Below are positions 17,107 through 29,222 of a stretch of 64,000 nt of DNA, in pieces. Each line of letters begins with the position of its first letter. Positions within the stretch are counted from its first letter, which is position 1. Origin of the DNA: Streptomyces bottropensis ATCC 25435 (lineage in GTDB: Bacteria; Actinomycetota; Actinomycetes; Streptomycetales; Streptomycetaceae); NCBI RefSeq assembly GCF_000383595.1, contig NZ_KB911581.1:1763242-1827241 (forward strand), in the 5' to 3' direction. The position numbers and the translations under genes were made by a program. The notes under the pieces are model-generated. The model was not told where the DNA came from. It did no database searches and worked only from the letters and a program-made list of their open reading frames with translations.

Positions 17107-18576
17107 ATGGAAACACATCCGTTCGCGGCCGCTCCCGCCGGTGGCCCCGGCCTGGAATCGCTGCGCGTGGAGCCGTTGCTGACCTCGGAGTTCGACGCGG
17201 ACCCGGGCGGCGTCTACGAGCGACTGCGGAGCACGTACGGTCCCGTGGCACCGGTGGGGCTGCTGGGGGTCCCGGCGTGGCTGGTTCTCGACTACCGCGA
17301 GGTGCTGGAGGTCCTGCGCAACGACACCGTCTGGCGGCGCGACGTGCGGCACTGGCGGGCGCGGGCGGAGGGGCGGCTGCCGAGGGACTGGCCGCTCCTC
17401 GCCGGGTACGAGGTCCGGCAGACCATGTTCTTCGACGACGAGGAACACCGGCGTGCCCGGCTGAGCCACCACTCGGCGCTGCGGCCCTTCCAGGACGGTC
17501 ACTCGCCCGAGGGCTGGGAACTGCGGGCGGCCGTCGCACGGTACGCCGACGAGCTGATCGCCGTGCTCGCGGCCGAGTCCGGGACCACCGGGTTCGCCGA
17601 TCTCGCGGCGCAGTACACCCGGCCGCTGCTCCTCATGGTGACGACCAAGCTGTTCGGGTGCCCCGTCGAACTCGGCGACGAGATGGTCATGGACCTGTGG
17701 CGGATGCTGGACGGCGGGCCGGACGCGGGGCCGGCCACCGAACGGTCGCTGGGCGCGATGATCCGGCTGGCGGCTCATCGGCGCTCGCGTCCCGGGGAGG
17801 ACCTGACCTCCTACATGCTGCTGTCCGACCCCTCGCTGAGCGACGAACAGCTGGGCCGGGAGCTGTTCATGAACGCGGTCTATCTGAACGACATCACCGG
17901 GAACATGGTCTGCAACACGCTGCTGGAGGTGCTGCGGGGCAACGCCACGGTCCGCCGCAGCCTGTCCGACGGGCAGCTGGGGGAGACCGTGAACAGGGCG
18001 GCGCTGGCGAATCCGCCGACGGCCAATCTCTGCTTCCGGTTCGCGGCGCGTGATGTACGGCTGGGGAACTACCTGATCCGAGCCGGTGACATCGTGTCGC
18101 CGTCGGTGGCGGCCGCGCACCGGGACCTGCTCGCGGTCGGCTCCTCCCACATCGTCGACTCCACGATCAGCACGCGGGCCCATCTGGCGTGGGGGGCGGG
18201 GCCGCACCAGTGCCCCAGCGCCGCGCGGGAGTTGGCGGGGACGATCGTGACGACCGCGGTCGGGCGGATCTTCGACCACTTCGCGCGGGCGGAGCTGACC
18301 CTGCCGCCGGACCAGCTGCCGTGGCGGTCGGGGCCGGTGGTGCGGGGGCTGCGGTTGCTGCCGGTGCGGTACGAACTCGCGGTGCACAGCGCGGCTCGGG
18401 GGGCGGCGGGGCGGCGAGGGCCGGACGGGGGCGGGGGTGTGCCGTCCATGCCGCCGCCGGTGACGCCGTCGGCGCAGCGGGTGACTCCGTCGGTGGAGCC
18501 GGTGGGGGAGCGGGGCGGGAGAGGGTTGCTGGGGGCGTTGCGGCGGATGATGTTCGGGGGACGGAGGGGCGGGTGA
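17107..18576 (+). CDS. Cytochrome P450-like protein lacking the ExxR motif (CYP157-like)
   Basis: A 489-residue P450-fold protein. The cysteine ligand region is AWGAGPHQCPSAAREL, keeping the Cys but replacing the usual Gly after it with Ser. The C-helix segment DDEEHRRARLSHHSALRPF is typical. The K-helix, aligned on its Pro-Pro pair (RAALANPPTAN), has Arg and Leu where the conserved Glu and Arg of ExxR should be. The I-helix reads YLNDITGNMVCN. Loss of ExxR is known in the Streptomyces CYP157 family, which is linked to conservons, but no conservon genes are adjacent here. ATG at 17107 or GTG at 17098 could start it; no ribosome site is evident. The C-terminus is Gly/Pro-rich. Confidence 0.82.
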   Translation: METHPFAAAPAGGPGLESLRVEPLLTSEFDADPGGVYERLRSTYGPVAPVGLLGVPAWLVLDYREVLEVLRNDTVWRRDVRHWRARAEGRLPRDWPLLAGYEVRQTMFFDDEEHRRARLSHHSALRPFQDGHSPEGWELRAAVARYADELIAVLAAESGTTGFADLAAQYTRPLLLMVTTKLFGCPVELGDEMVMDLWRMLDGGPDAGPATERSLGAMIRLAAHRRSRPGEDLTSYMLLSDPSLSDEQLGRELFMNAVYLNDITGNMVCNTLLEVLRGNATVRRSLSDGQLGETVNRAALANPPTANLCFRFAARDVRLGNYLIRAGDIVSPSVAAAHRDLLAVGSSHIVDSTISTRAHLAWGAGPHQCPSAARELAGTIVTTAVGRIFDHFARAELTLPPDQLPWRSGPVVRGLRLLPVRYELAVHSAARGAAGRRGPDGGGGVPSMPPPVTPSAQRVTPSVEPVGERGGRGLLGALRRMMFGGRRGG

Positions 18577-18623
18577 CCCGTCGCCCGGGGGCGCTCGTCT
18601 GCCGCTTCGGTGGGGGCCGGCCA

Positions 18624-18661
18624 CGCGGTTCCCCGCGCCTCTAGGGGCGCGGGGAACCGCG
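18624..18661. terminator. Bidirectional hairpin between P450 and glgB
   Basis: A 16-bp perfect stem: arms 18624-18639 and 18646-18661 (GCGGTTCCCCGCGCC core) with a 6-base loop, between convergent genes. This GGTTCCCCGCGCC palindrome is widespread at convergent gene ends in Streptomyces genomes. Confidence 0.8.
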
Positions 18662-18692
18662 AGACAAGCCCTCACCGCGCCTGCGGACGATC

Positions 18693-21600
18693 TCAGGCCG
18701 GGCGGAGCCAGACCGTCGACAGGGGCGGCAGCGTGACGCGGATGCTGGCCGGGCGGGCGTGCCAGGGGAGCGGGTCGGGTTTCACCGGCGCGGAGGTCGT
18801 GGCGCCGGTCCCCCCGTAAGCCTCCGCGTCCGTGTTGAGGACCTCGCGCCAGGCCGGGACGTCCTCGGGCACACCCAGCCGGTACTCCTGCCGGAGGACC
18901 GGGCTGAAGTTGGACACGGCCAGCAGGGGCGTACCGTCCTCGGCGAACCGCAGGAACGCCAGGACGTTGTCGTCCGCGGAGTCACCCGTGATCCAGGAGA
19001 ACCCGGCGGGCCGGGTGTCCTGCTGCCAGAGGGCCGGAGTGTCGCGGTAGGTGGTGTTGAGGTCACGGACCAGGTCACGCACCCCCCGGTGGTCGGCCTC
19101 GGCGCCGTACGCGGGATCGAGCAGCCACCAGTCGGGGCCGTGCGCCTCCGACCACTCCGCGCCCTGGGCGAACTCCTGCCCCATGAAGAGGAGTTGCTTG
19201 CCGGGGTGGGCCCACATGAATCCCAGGTAGGACCGGTGGTTCGCCCGCCGCTGCCACCAGTCGCCCGGCATCTTCGACACCAGTGAGCCCTTGCCGTGCA
19301 CGACCTCGTCGTGGGAGATCGGCAGGACGTAGTTCTCGCTGTACGCGTACACCATCGAGAAGGTCATCTCGTGGTGGTGGTGCTTGCGGTGGACGGGGTC
19401 CTTGGCCATGTAGTCCAGCGAGTCGTGCATCCAGCCCATGTTCCACTTCAGGCCGAAGCCGAGACCGCCGAAGCCGCCGGGGCCGGTGTGGTGGGTGGCG
19501 CGGGTGACGCCGTCCCAGGCCGTGGACTCCTCCGCGATCGTCACGACGCCCGGCACCCGCCGGTACACCGTCGCGTTCATCTCCTGGAGGAAGGCGACCG
19601 CGTCCAGGTTCTCCCGGCCACCGTGCTCGTTCGGCGTCCACTGGCCCGGCTCGCGCGAGTAGTCGAGGTACAGCATCGACGCGACGGCATCCACCCGCAG
19701 CCCGTCGATGTGGTACTCCTCGCACCAGTAGACGGCGTTCGCCACCAGGAAGTTGCGCACCTCGCGGCGGCCGTAGTCGAACTCCAGCGTCCCCCAGTCG
19801 GGGTGCGCCGCCCGCAGCGGGTCCGCGTGCTCGTACAGCGGACGCCCGTCGAACTCGGCCAACGCCCAGTCGTCCCGCGGGAAGTGGGCCGGCACCCAGT
19901 CCATCAGCACACCGATCCCGGCCCGGTGCAGGGCGTCGACCAGGTACTTGAAGTCGTCGGGGGTGCCGAGGCGGGCGGTCGGGGCGTAGAAGCCGGTGAC
20001 CTGGTAGCCCCAGGAGCCGCCGAAGGGGTGCTCGGCGATCGGCAGCAGCTCGACATGGGTGAAGCCGAGGTCGGCGACGTACGCCGGGAGCTGCTCCGCC
20101 AGTTGCCGGTACGTCAGGCCCGGTCGCCAGGACGGCAGATGGACCTCGTAGACCGAGAACGGCGCCTCGTGCGCCGGGGTCTGCGTACGCCGGGCCAGCC
20201 ACTCCTCGTCGTTCCACTCGTACCGCGAGGCGTGGATGACGGACGACGTGTTCGGCGGGACCTCCGTGCGGCGGGCCATCGGGTCGGCCCGGAGCGTCTT
20301 CGACCCGTCCGGCCGGGTGATCTCGAACTTGTACAGCTCGCCCTCGCCGATCCCGGGCACGAACAGCTCCCACACGCCCGAGGAGCCCAGCGAACGCATC
20401 GGGTACCCCGTGGCGTCCCAGAAGTTGAAGGTCCCGGCCAGCCGCACGCCGAGCGCGTTCGGCGCCCACACGGTGAAGCGGGTGCCGGTCACGCCCTGGT
20501 GGGTCATGGGCTCGGCGCCGAGTACCTTCCACAGCTCCTCGTGCCGGCCCTCGTTGATCAGATGCTGGTCCAGCTCACCGATCGCGGGCAGGAAACGGTA
20601 CGCGTCCTCCGTCTCCTGCACGGCGCCCTCGTACGACACCAGCAGCCGGTACGCCCCCGGCACCTCCCGCAACGGCATCAGCGCCGAGAAGAAGCCGCCC
20701 CCGTCGTCGTGCAACTCCGCCCGCAGCGACTCCACGACCACACTCACGCCGAGCGCGTAGGGCCTGAACGCCCGGAACACCACACCCCCGGGCACGGGGT
20801 GGGCCCCCAGCACGGAGTGCGGCGCGTGATGGGTCCCGGCCAGCAGCCGCTCGCGATCGGCGCCGTGCATCGCGGGGGAGACGACGGGGTGGGCGAGGGC
20901 GGGGTCGTCCTGGGGGATGCCGGACGCCTCGGGGGTGTCCTGCCGGGGGACCGACGGCTGCGGGGCCGGCGGCTCGGCGGCGCTCTGCTCGGGAACCACC
21001 GGCTCGGCGGAGGCCTGCTGGGGCAGCACGGCCTCCGGGGCCGGTGCGTCGGCCGGCCCCGGTGGGGGAGGGGCCGCCCCGGCGCCCGGCGGGACGGCGG
21101 GGACCAGCACCGGGCTCTGCGCCCTCTTCGCCTGCCGCGGCGTCCGCACGGCACTCTTCGCGGCGGTGCGCCTGGCGGCGGCCTCGGTCGTGACGGCTTC
21201 CCCGGACGCGGACGTCTCGACGGCTGCCTTCTTGGCGGCTGCTTTCTTGACGGCGTCGTTCTTGACTCCCGCCTTCTTGGCGGCCGTCTTCTTCGAGCCC
21301 GTGGCCTTCGTGGCGGCCTTCGTCGACGCGTCGGGCTTCACCGCGGCGGTCTTCGCGGCGGCGGCTTTCGCGACAGCGGTCCGAGCGGCGGTGGTGGTGG
21401 CGGGCTTCGCGGTGACGGCTTTCTTCCCGACGGTCTTCTTCGCCACGGCCTTGTCCGCGACGGTCTTCTTCGCCACGGTCTTGTTCGTGACCGCCTTCTT
21501 CGCCACCGCCTTCTTCGCCACGGCCTCGGCCTTCTTCGCCGTGGATTTCGTCGTGGTGGCCTTCTTCGCCGGTGCCTTCGCGGCCACACCCTCGCGCTCG

Positions 21601-21989
21601 GCGGCCTTTCCCGGCGCGGACGTCCCGGCGGCCGGCTCGCCCTCGATCGGCTCCTTCGCCGCCGGTGCCCCCTCGCCGGCCCTCTCGGCCGCCGCCTCGA
21701 TCTCGGCGGCCTTGACGCCCGCCGTCTTCCTGGGCTTCCGCGTCCCGCCGGCCGTCCGCACCGGCTGCGGGGTCTCCTCGGCAGCGGCGGTGGGCGTGCT
21801 GCCGGCAGACGGGGTCGTCGCTTGCTTCGTCGCCGCCTTTTTCGTCGCCGTCTTCTTCGCGGTCGCCTTCTTCGCCACGGCTTTCTTCGCGGCCGTCTTC
21901 TTCACGGCCGTCCTCTTCACCGGGGCGGGCCCCTCGTCGGCGGGGCCGGTGGGCTGGGTGCTGTCGTCGGACGGCGGGCGGGGTGTCAC
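18693..21989 (-). CDS. glgB: 1,4-alpha-glucan branching enzyme with a long Lys/Ala-rich N-terminal extension
   Basis: Makes alpha-1,6 branches in the glucan built by GlgE. The normal GH13_9 enzyme occupies roughly residues 378-1098: N-terminal CBM48 module ([19 protein letters not shown] onward), then the barrel with EVHLPSWR, nucleophile Asp in [15 protein letters not shown], acid/base Glu in [11 protein letters not shown] and [11 protein letters not shown]. In front is an extra part of about 377 residues: 24-290 is Lys/Ala/Thr-rich ([13 protein letters not shown] type), like H1-type histone tails, and 291-376 is Pro/Ala-rich. GTG at 21989 has GAGGAGG 8 bases upstream, which supports the extension being translated. 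It starts 37 bases after mak. Confidence 0.93.
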   Translation of the reverse strand: MTPRPPSDDSTQPTGPADEGPAPVKRTAVKKTAAKKAVAKKATAKKTATKKAATKQATTPSAGSTPTAAAEETPQPVRTAGGTRKPRKTAGVKAAEIEAAAERAGEGAPAAKEPIEGEPAAGTSAPGKAAEREGVAAKAPAKKATTTKSTAKKAEAVAKKAVAKKAVTNKTVAKKTVADKAVAKKTVGKKAVTAKPATTTAARTAVAKAAAAKTAAVKPDASTKAATKATGSKKTAAKKAGVKNDAVKKAAAKKAAVETSASGEAVTTEAAARRTAAKSAVRTPRQAKRAQSPVLVPAVPPGAGAAPPPPGPADAPAPEAVLPQQASAEPVVPEQSAAEPPAPQPSVPRQDTPEASGIPQDDPALAHPVVSPAMHGADRERLLAGTHHAPHSVLGAHPVPGGVVFRAFRPYALGVSVVVESLRAELHDDGGGFFSALMPLREVPGAYRLLVSYEGAVQETEDAYRFLPAIGELDQHLINEGRHEELWKVLGAEPMTHQGVTGTRFTVWAPNALGVRLAGTFNFWDATGYPMRSLGSSGVWELFVPGIGEGELYKFEITRPDGSKTLRADPMARRTEVPPNTSSVIHASRYEWNDEEWLARRTQTPAHEAPFSVYEVHLPSWRPGLTYRQLAEQLPAYVADLGFTHVELLPIAEHPFGGSWGYQVTGFYAPTARLGTPDDFKYLVDALHRAGIGVLMDWVPAHFPRDDWALAEFDGRPLYEHADPLRAAHPDWGTLEFDYGRREVRNFLVANAVYWCEEYHIDGLRVDAVASMLYLDYSREPGQWTPNEHGGRENLDAVAFLQEMNATVYRRVPGVVTIAEESTAWDGVTRATHHTGPGGFGGLGFGLKWNMGWMHDSLDYMAKDPVHRKHHHHEMTFSMVYAYSENYVLPISHDEVVHGKGSLVSKMPGDWWQRRANHRSYLGFMWAHPGKQLLFMGQEFAQGAEWSEAHGPDWWLLDPAYGAEADHRGVRDLVRDLNTTYRDTPALWQQDTRPAGFSWITGDSADDNVLAFLRFAEDGTPLLAVSNFSPVLRQEYRLGVPEDVPAWREVLNTDAEAYGGTGATTSAPVKPDPLPWHARPASIRVTLPPLSTVWLRPA

Positions 21990-22026
21990 AGGTACTGCCT
22001 CCTCGGCAGGGCTGGGCTGGGGCGTG

Positions 22027-23478
22027 TCAGGGGGTGTCGGCGTTGGGGTCCGTGGCGAGCCGGTGCACGGCGGCCAGGGGGACCGGTAGCCAGTCGGGGC
22101 GATGGCGGGCCTCGTAGAGGACCTCGTACACGGCCTTGTCGGTCTCGTAGGCGCGCAGCAGCACGGGATCCGTACGGGGGTCGGCCCCGGCGACGTCCGC
22201 GTAGCCGGAGCAGTACGCGGCCCGGCAGGCGGTCGCCCAGTCGGCGGCCGGGGGCTGCAGGGAGTGCGCGGCGTAGTCGAAGGAGCGGAGCATGCCGGCG
22301 ACGTCACGGGCGACGGGCTGCGGCATCCGCCGCTCGGCCAGCGGCTTCGACGGCTCGCCCTCGAAATCTATGAGCGACCACTCCCCGGAGGGCGCGCGGA
22401 GGCACTGCCCGAGGTGGAGGTCGCCGTGTATGCGCTGGGCGGTCCAGGTGCGCCCCTCGGCGGCCAGGTCGGCGAGCGCCTCGAAGGCGGTGTGCAGACC
22501 GGGGGCGTACGGCCGCAGCGCGGGTACGGCCTGCGCGGCGGACTCCAGACGGCCGGTCATCCCGTCGACGAGCGACTCCAGCTGCTGTCGGCCCAGGGTG
22601 ACCGTGGGCAGGGCCCGCCCCAGCGCGGTGTGCACCTCGGCGGTCGCCCGGCCCAGCGCCCGCGCCTCGGCGGTGAAGTCCTCGCCCTTGGCCAGCATGC
22701 TCAGCGCCAGTTCCCAGCCGTCGGCCGCGCCGTGCAGGAACGGCTGGAGGACGCCCAGGACGTGGTGGCCCTCGGCGCCGGTGCCCCGGTCCAGCTCCGC
22801 CACCATCCAGGCCACCGGCGCGGGTACCCGGGGGCAGCCCTCCAGGGACAGCTCCCTCGGCAGTTCCAGGTCGGGGTTGTCGCCGGGCACGACCCGGCGG
22901 AACAGCTTCAGAATGAACGTATCGCCGTAGACGAGCGAGGAGTTGGACTGCTCCGAGGTGATCAGGCGGGGCACCAGGCCCTCGGGGATGTCGTGCCGGG
23001 TGTCCCGCCCGCAGCGCAGCTCCCCGACGTGCGCCTCGGTCCGCATCGCCTCCAGGAGGACCTCGGCCAGGCGCGGGTCGTGCATGGCCTCGTAGACCGT
23101 GCGTCCGGCCAGGGGCCCCTCCGCCACGTGCCCGATCAGCGCGGGCGCCAGCCGGGGCGGCAGCGTCTCGCGCACGCCGAGCAGCAGTTGGTAGCAGTCG
23201 CCGGGGTGGGCCGGGGCCCCCTGGGACGGCACCAGCGGCTGGTGGGCGCGGACGAGCAGATGGAGCAGCCCGGCCTTGGCGGTGCCCACCGGCAGCAGCT
23301 CGGTGGCCGCGACCAGACTGAACCCGGCGACCGGCCGGCCCTTCCCCGCGAACCAGCGCTGCCGTGGCAGCCACTCCCGCAGCAGCGGCTCCAGGGAGAG
23401 GAGCAGCCCGGGGGCGGGCTCCGTGGCGGGCGGTGGAGCAGGACTTGGCGCGGTGGGGTGCGTGGCGGCTTCCGACAT
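22027..23478 (-). CDS. mak: Maltokinase of the GlgE pathway
   Basis: Phosphorylates maltose with ATP to maltose 1-phosphate, the GlgE donor. The 483-residue length and the N-terminal cap ([18 protein letters not shown]) match the Mak/Pep2 family. The kinase-like core has [14 protein letters not shown] (phosphate and nucleotide lobe), [10 protein letters not shown] (catalytic Asp) and [16 protein letters not shown] (metal site). Lies between treS and glgB on the same strand; 92 bases separate it from treS. In some actinobacteria treS and mak are fused; here they are separate. Confidence 0.94.
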   Translation of the reverse strand: MSEAATHPTAPSPAPPPATEPAPGLLLSLEPLLREWLPRQRWFAGKGRPVAGFSLVAATELLPVGTAKAGLLHLLVRAHQPLVPSQGAPAHPGDCYQLLLGVRETLPPRLAPALIGHVAEGPLAGRTVYEAMHDPRLAEVLLEAMRTEAHVGELRCGRDTRHDIPEGLVPRLITSEQSNSSLVYGDTFILKLFRRVVPGDNPDLELPRELSLEGCPRVPAPVAWMVAELDRGTGAEGHHVLGVLQPFLHGAADGWELALSMLAKGEDFTAEARALGRATAEVHTALGRALPTVTLGRQQLESLVDGMTGRLESAAQAVPALRPYAPGLHTAFEALADLAAEGRTWTAQRIHGDLHLGQCLRAPSGEWSLIDFEGEPSKPLAERRMPQPVARDVAGMLRSFDYAAHSLQPPAADWATACRAAYCSGYADVAGADPRTDPVLLRAYETDKAVYEVLYEARHRPDWLPVPLAAVHRLATDPNADTP

Positions 23479-23570
23479 GGCCTCGCGTCCTTTCCCCGGG
23501 GGCGGGGTGTTCCTGTCTGCGTGCCCCGGGCGGGCCGGGAGAAACCGGCCCGCCCGGGGTTCGGGTGGGC

Positions 23571-25285
<1,715 letters not shown>

Positions 25286-25289
<4 letters not shown>

Positions 25290-27415
25290 CGTGTGGGTGA
25301 CCCCCCGATCTGCGGGTTGGACGGTCGCAGGACGGTCAGTACGTGGGCGGGCGTGCGTCCCGGTTCCAGCCGTACGTAGTTGTTCCTGCCCCAGGTGTAG
25401 ACCTCACCGGTGAGCTCGTCTCGTACCAGCACGGACTCGTGCCAGTCGAGGCCGAGTTGCGGCATGTCCAACGAGACCGTGGCCTCCTGGGTGTGGTGGG
25501 GGTCGAGGTTGACGACCACCAGAACCGTGTTCGAGCCCGCCCGCTTCGAGTAGACGATCACCGCGTCCTGGTCGGCGTGGTGGAAATGCAGATTCCGCAA
25601 CTGGCGCAGCGCCGGGCTCCGACGCCTGATCTCGTTGAGCTTGCCGAGCAGGGGGGCGATGGTGTGTCCGTCCCGTGCGGCTGTGTCCCAGTCTCGGGGG
25701 CGGAGCTGGTACTTCTCGGAGTCGAGGTATTCCTCGCTGCCGGGTTTGAGCGGGGTGTTCTCGCAGAGTTCGTAGCCGGAGTAGATGCCCCAGGTGGGGG
25801 AGAGGGTGGCGGCGAGGACGGCGCGGAGTTCGAAGGCGGGGCGGCCGCCTTCCTGGAGGAAGGCGTGGAGGATGTCGGGGGTGTTGACGAAGAAGTTGGG
25901 CCGCATGTAGGCGGCGGCCTCACCGGCGAGTTCGGTGGCGTAGTCGGTGAGTTCGGCTTTGGTGGTGCGCCAGGTGAAGTAGGTGTAGGACTGCTGGAAG
26001 CCGGTGGCGGCCAGGGTGTGCATCATCGCGGGGCGGGTGAAGGCCTCGGCGAGGAAGATGACGTCGGGGTCGGTGGCGTTGATGTCGGCGATGACCTGTT
26101 CCCAGAACACGACCGGTTTGGTGTGGGGGTTGTCGACGCGGAAGATGCGTACCCCGTGGTCCATCCAGTGCCGCAGGACGCGGGTGGTCTCGGCGATGAG
26201 GCCGGGCAGGTCGGCGTCGAAGGCGATGGGGTAGATGTCCTGGTACTTCTTGGGCGGGTTCTCCGCGTAGGCGATGGTTCCGTCGGGGCGGTGGTGGAAC
26301 CATTCGGGGTGCTTGTCGACCCAGGGGTGGTCGGGGGAGCACTGCAGGGCGAAGTCCAGGGCGATCTCCAGGCCCTGGGCGCGGGCCTGGGCGACGAAGA
26401 AGTCGAAGTCGTCCAGGGTGCCGAGGTCGGGGTGGACGGCGTCGTGGCCGCCCTCGGGGGAGCCGATCGCCCAGGGCACGCCGACGTCGTCGGGGGTGGG
26501 GGAGAGGGTGTTGTTGCGGCCCTTGCGGTAGGTCGTGCCGATGGGGTGGATCGGGGGGAGGTAGACGACGTCGAAGCCCATCGCGGCGATCGCGGGCAGG
26601 CGGCGGGCGGCGGTGCGGAACGTTCCGTGGGGCTGGGCCGGGGTGCCCTCGGAGCGGGGGAAGAACTCGTACCAGGAGCCGAACAGGGCCCGTTCCCGCT
26701 CCACCAGCAGCGGCAGCGGCTCGGAGGAGGTGACCAGTTCCCGCAAGGGATGACGGGTCAGGACCTCGTCCACCTCCGGCGCCAACGCCGCCGCCAGCCG
26801 GGAGGACGCGGGCCTGGCCGTGTCCCGCAGCGCGTCCACGGCGGCACGGAGGGTGGCCCGTCCGCTCTCGCCCTCGGGGATGTCGTCGGCGGCGCGTTCG
26901 TACAGCCGCGCGCCCTCCTCCAGGACCAGTTCGGTGTCCATGCCGGCCGGGATCTTGATGCGGGCATGATGGCGCCAGGTGGTGACCGGGTCGCCCCAGC
27001 CCTCCACGGCGTAGGACCAGACGCCCTCGCTCGGTACGGAGACGGTGGCGCCCCAGCGGTCCGTGCCGGGGGCGACTTCGCGCATCGGGGTCCAGCCGGC
27101 CGGGCGGCCGTCCGGGTCCGTCAGCACGACGTTGGCGGCGACCGCGTCATGGCCCTCCCGGATGACGACGGCCGAGATCTCGAATTCCTCGCCCACGACC
27201 GCCTTCGCCGGGCGGCGGCCGTGGTGGACGGCCGGCCGTACGTCGATGACCGGTATGCGCCCGATGGTGGGGGCGCCCGGCCTCCCGGGGGCCTTGCGGG
27301 GTGGCGTGGCCGGGGCGGGCGGACCCGTGCGCGCGGGGCGTGCGGCGGTGCTCTGTGGTGTGGCGCTGGTGGTACTGGTCGTCGGGGGTGGTGACGAATG
27401 GTGCGTGGCGGGCAT
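25286..27415 (-). CDS. glgE: Alpha-1,4-glucan:maltose-1-phosphate maltosyltransferase
   Basis: Extends alpha-1,4-glucan by maltosyl units from maltose 1-phosphate, the committed step of the GlgE route. 709 residues of GH13_3. A disordered Ser/Thr/Pro-rich leader of about 50 residues precedes the folded part ([20 protein letters not shown]). Motifs include [30 protein letters not shown], nucleophile Asp in [14 protein letters not shown], acid/base Glu in [14 protein letters not shown] and [14 protein letters not shown] at 27415 has AGGAG at a 7-base spacing. First gene of glgE-treS-mak-glgB. Confidence 0.96.
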
Positions 27416-27560
27416 GACCGCTCCTGTCCGCGTCAACGTGGGTGGGCGGATAAGGGTGTGGGGAGGTGGGGCCAGCGGGACTACCGGTGGAGCCTTCCCA
27501 CACAGTGCGGGTGGGCATTCCGGCACTTTGTTAACTACTCACGCGTATGTCTACACACAA

Positions 27561-27593
27561 GACCGGCCTCGTCCGAAAGGGTCGGGGCCGGTC
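27561..27593 (-). terminator. Hairpin between subtilase gene and glgE
   Basis: GACCGGCC at 27561-27568 pairs with GGCCGGTC at 27586-27593. It lies about 50 bases beyond the subtilase stop (minus strand) and just ahead of the glgE promoter region. Confidence 0.6.
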
Positions 27594-27643
27594 ACTGTAG
27601 TCGCTCTCGGTAAAGAGACCTTCACCTCCGGTGTTACGGACTC

Positions 27644-28843
27644 CTACGAATAGTCGACTTGAAGAAGCCTGTTCGGGGAGCCCGCCTTCCTGTCCTTCAC
27701 CTTGCCCGAAACCGCTCGCTCAACCAGGGCCCCGCCCACCTCGGCCGGTGACGCCCTCGGACGGTCGGCCAGATACAGGGCCGCCGCGCCCGCCGCGTGC
27801 GGGGCGGCCATGGACGTACCGGAGTGGGTGGCCGTGCCGGTGTCGCTCCGGTGGGACGCGGACGGCACGGACACACCGGGGGCGAACAGGTCCAGGCTCG
27901 GGCCCCAGTTCGAGAACGCGGCGCGGACGTCCTTCCTGCCGGTGGCGCCGACGGTGATCGCCTGTTTCACCCGGGCGGGTGAGGAGAGGCTCGCGGCGAG
28001 CCCGTCGTTGCCCGCCGCGACCGTGTAGGTGACCCCGGACGCGATGGAGTTGCGTACGGCCGCGTCGAGCTGGGCGTTGCTCCGGCCGCCGAGGCTCATG
28101 TTGGCCACGGCCGGCTTCACGGCGTGCCCGGTGACCCAGTCGATGCCCGCGATGACCTGGGCCGTCGTCCCCGCGCCCGCGTCGTCGAGCACCCGTACGG
28201 CCACGATCCGGGCCTTCTTGGCGACGCCGTGGACGGTGCCGGCGACGGTGCCCGCGACATGGGTGCCGTGGCCGTTGCCGTCCTGCGCGGTCCGGTCGTT
28301 CTGGACGAAGTCCCAGCCGTTCACGGCCCGGCCGCCGAAGTCCTTGTGCGTGACCCGTACGCCGGTGTCGATCACGTACACGGTGACGCCCCTGCCCGCC
28401 GACCGCGGCCAGGTGTAGCTCCTGTCGAGGGGCAGGCCCGGCTGGTCGACGCGGTCCAGGCCCCACGCGGACGGGTTCGGCTGCCGGTGCCCGCTCGGGG
28501 CCCGGTCGTAGGTCACCTTCGTGTCCTGGACGACCGAGGCGACGCGGGAGTCCCCCGCGAGACGCCTGGCCTCCGTCTCACCGGCCGTCACGGCGTAGCC
28601 GTTCAGCGCGGTGCCGTACATATGGCGTATTTCCGCCCCGTACTTCGCCGCTACGCCCTTTCCGTCCGGCGACGGAGCCCGGATGCCCGCCTTCAGGGTC
28701 ACGATCCAACTGCCCTTGACGGAACCGGGAGCACCGACCCCCTGGACGAGCCCCTCCGGGGCGGCCCGCGCGGGCAGGGTGACGGCCGAGAGCACCACGG
28801 CGGTCAGGACCGCCGTGAGCCCTCCCGCCCAGCGGACACGCAT
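27644..28843 (-). CDS. Secreted S8 serine protease (subtilisin/proteinase-K type)
   Basis: Exported protease of 399 residues. A signal peptide (MRVRWAGGLTAVLTAVVLSA, cleavage after PARA or nearby) precedes an inhibitor_I9-type propeptide (GSWIVTLKAG ... GTALNGYAVTA). The catalytic triad is visible: Asp in YVIDTGVRVTH, His in GNGHGTHVAGTVAG and Ser in SGTSMAAPHAAGAAALYL. Overall it resembles proteinase-K-like subtilases. ATG at 28843 follows GAGAGG. It lies between glgE and divergent glgP without an obvious metabolic link to them. Confidence 0.93.
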   Translation of the reverse strand: MRVRWAGGLTAVLTAVVLSAVTLPARAAPEGLVQGVGAPGSVKGSWIVTLKAGIRAPSPDGKGVAAKYGAEIRHMYGTALNGYAVTAGETEARRLAGDSRVASVVQDTKVTYDRAPSGHRQPNPSAWGLDRVDQPGLPLDRSYTWPRSAGRGVTVYVIDTGVRVTHKDFGGRAVNGWDFVQNDRTAQDGNGHGTHVAGTVAGTVHGVAKKARIVAVRVLDDAGAGTTAQVIAGIDWVTGHAVKPAVANMSLGGRSNAQLDAAVRNSIASGVTYTVAAGNDGLAASLSSPARVKQAITVGATGRKDVRAAFSNWGPSLDLFAPGVSVPSASHRSDTGTATHSGTSMAAPHAAGAAALYLADRPRASPAEVGGALVERAVSGKVKDRKAGSPNRLLQVDYS

Positions 28844-29222
28844 GATTCTCGCCTCTCCCGGATGACCCATGTGTGAGAACCCCCTCCTCGAACCGGGTAC
28901 CGCCACGGGGCAGCCTCTCGTGCGGTGTGAAGTGCCACAAGGCCGCACAGAGGGGTGGAATCGGCCATATCGGCTGTGGGGTCCGCGGGTGGTGCGGCCG
29001 GGTCGCCGCTGCTCGCGGTCGCCCTGCGGCGAATTCAGGACTGAACGCCCGGGAATGGACTGCCCGGCGGGGCGGCCGGGGTACGGATGCGCCGTAATCG
29101 CATACCGGGGGACGCCCCGTGGTTACCGGGCCCCCGCGCCGCTACCGTCGGGGGTGACGAACGGCGCACAGCGGAGTGCGTCCCCCCGGCCCGTACGTCC
29201 TGGCGCGAAGGTGGAACCCTCT
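28844..29222. other. Divergent spacer between subtilase and glgP
   Basis: About 380 bases carrying the two divergent promoters. Open frames run through it in several phases, but none has a convincing start, ribosome site or recognisable product. I see no repeat or strong palindrome. Confidence 0.6.

Noticed and set aside
19296..22373. A frame of more than 1000 codons antisense to glgB and mak
   Set aside because: It mirrors the high-GC third positions of the real genes. The Leu/Arg/Gly-rich product has no domain, and both opposite genes have complete catalytic motifs.
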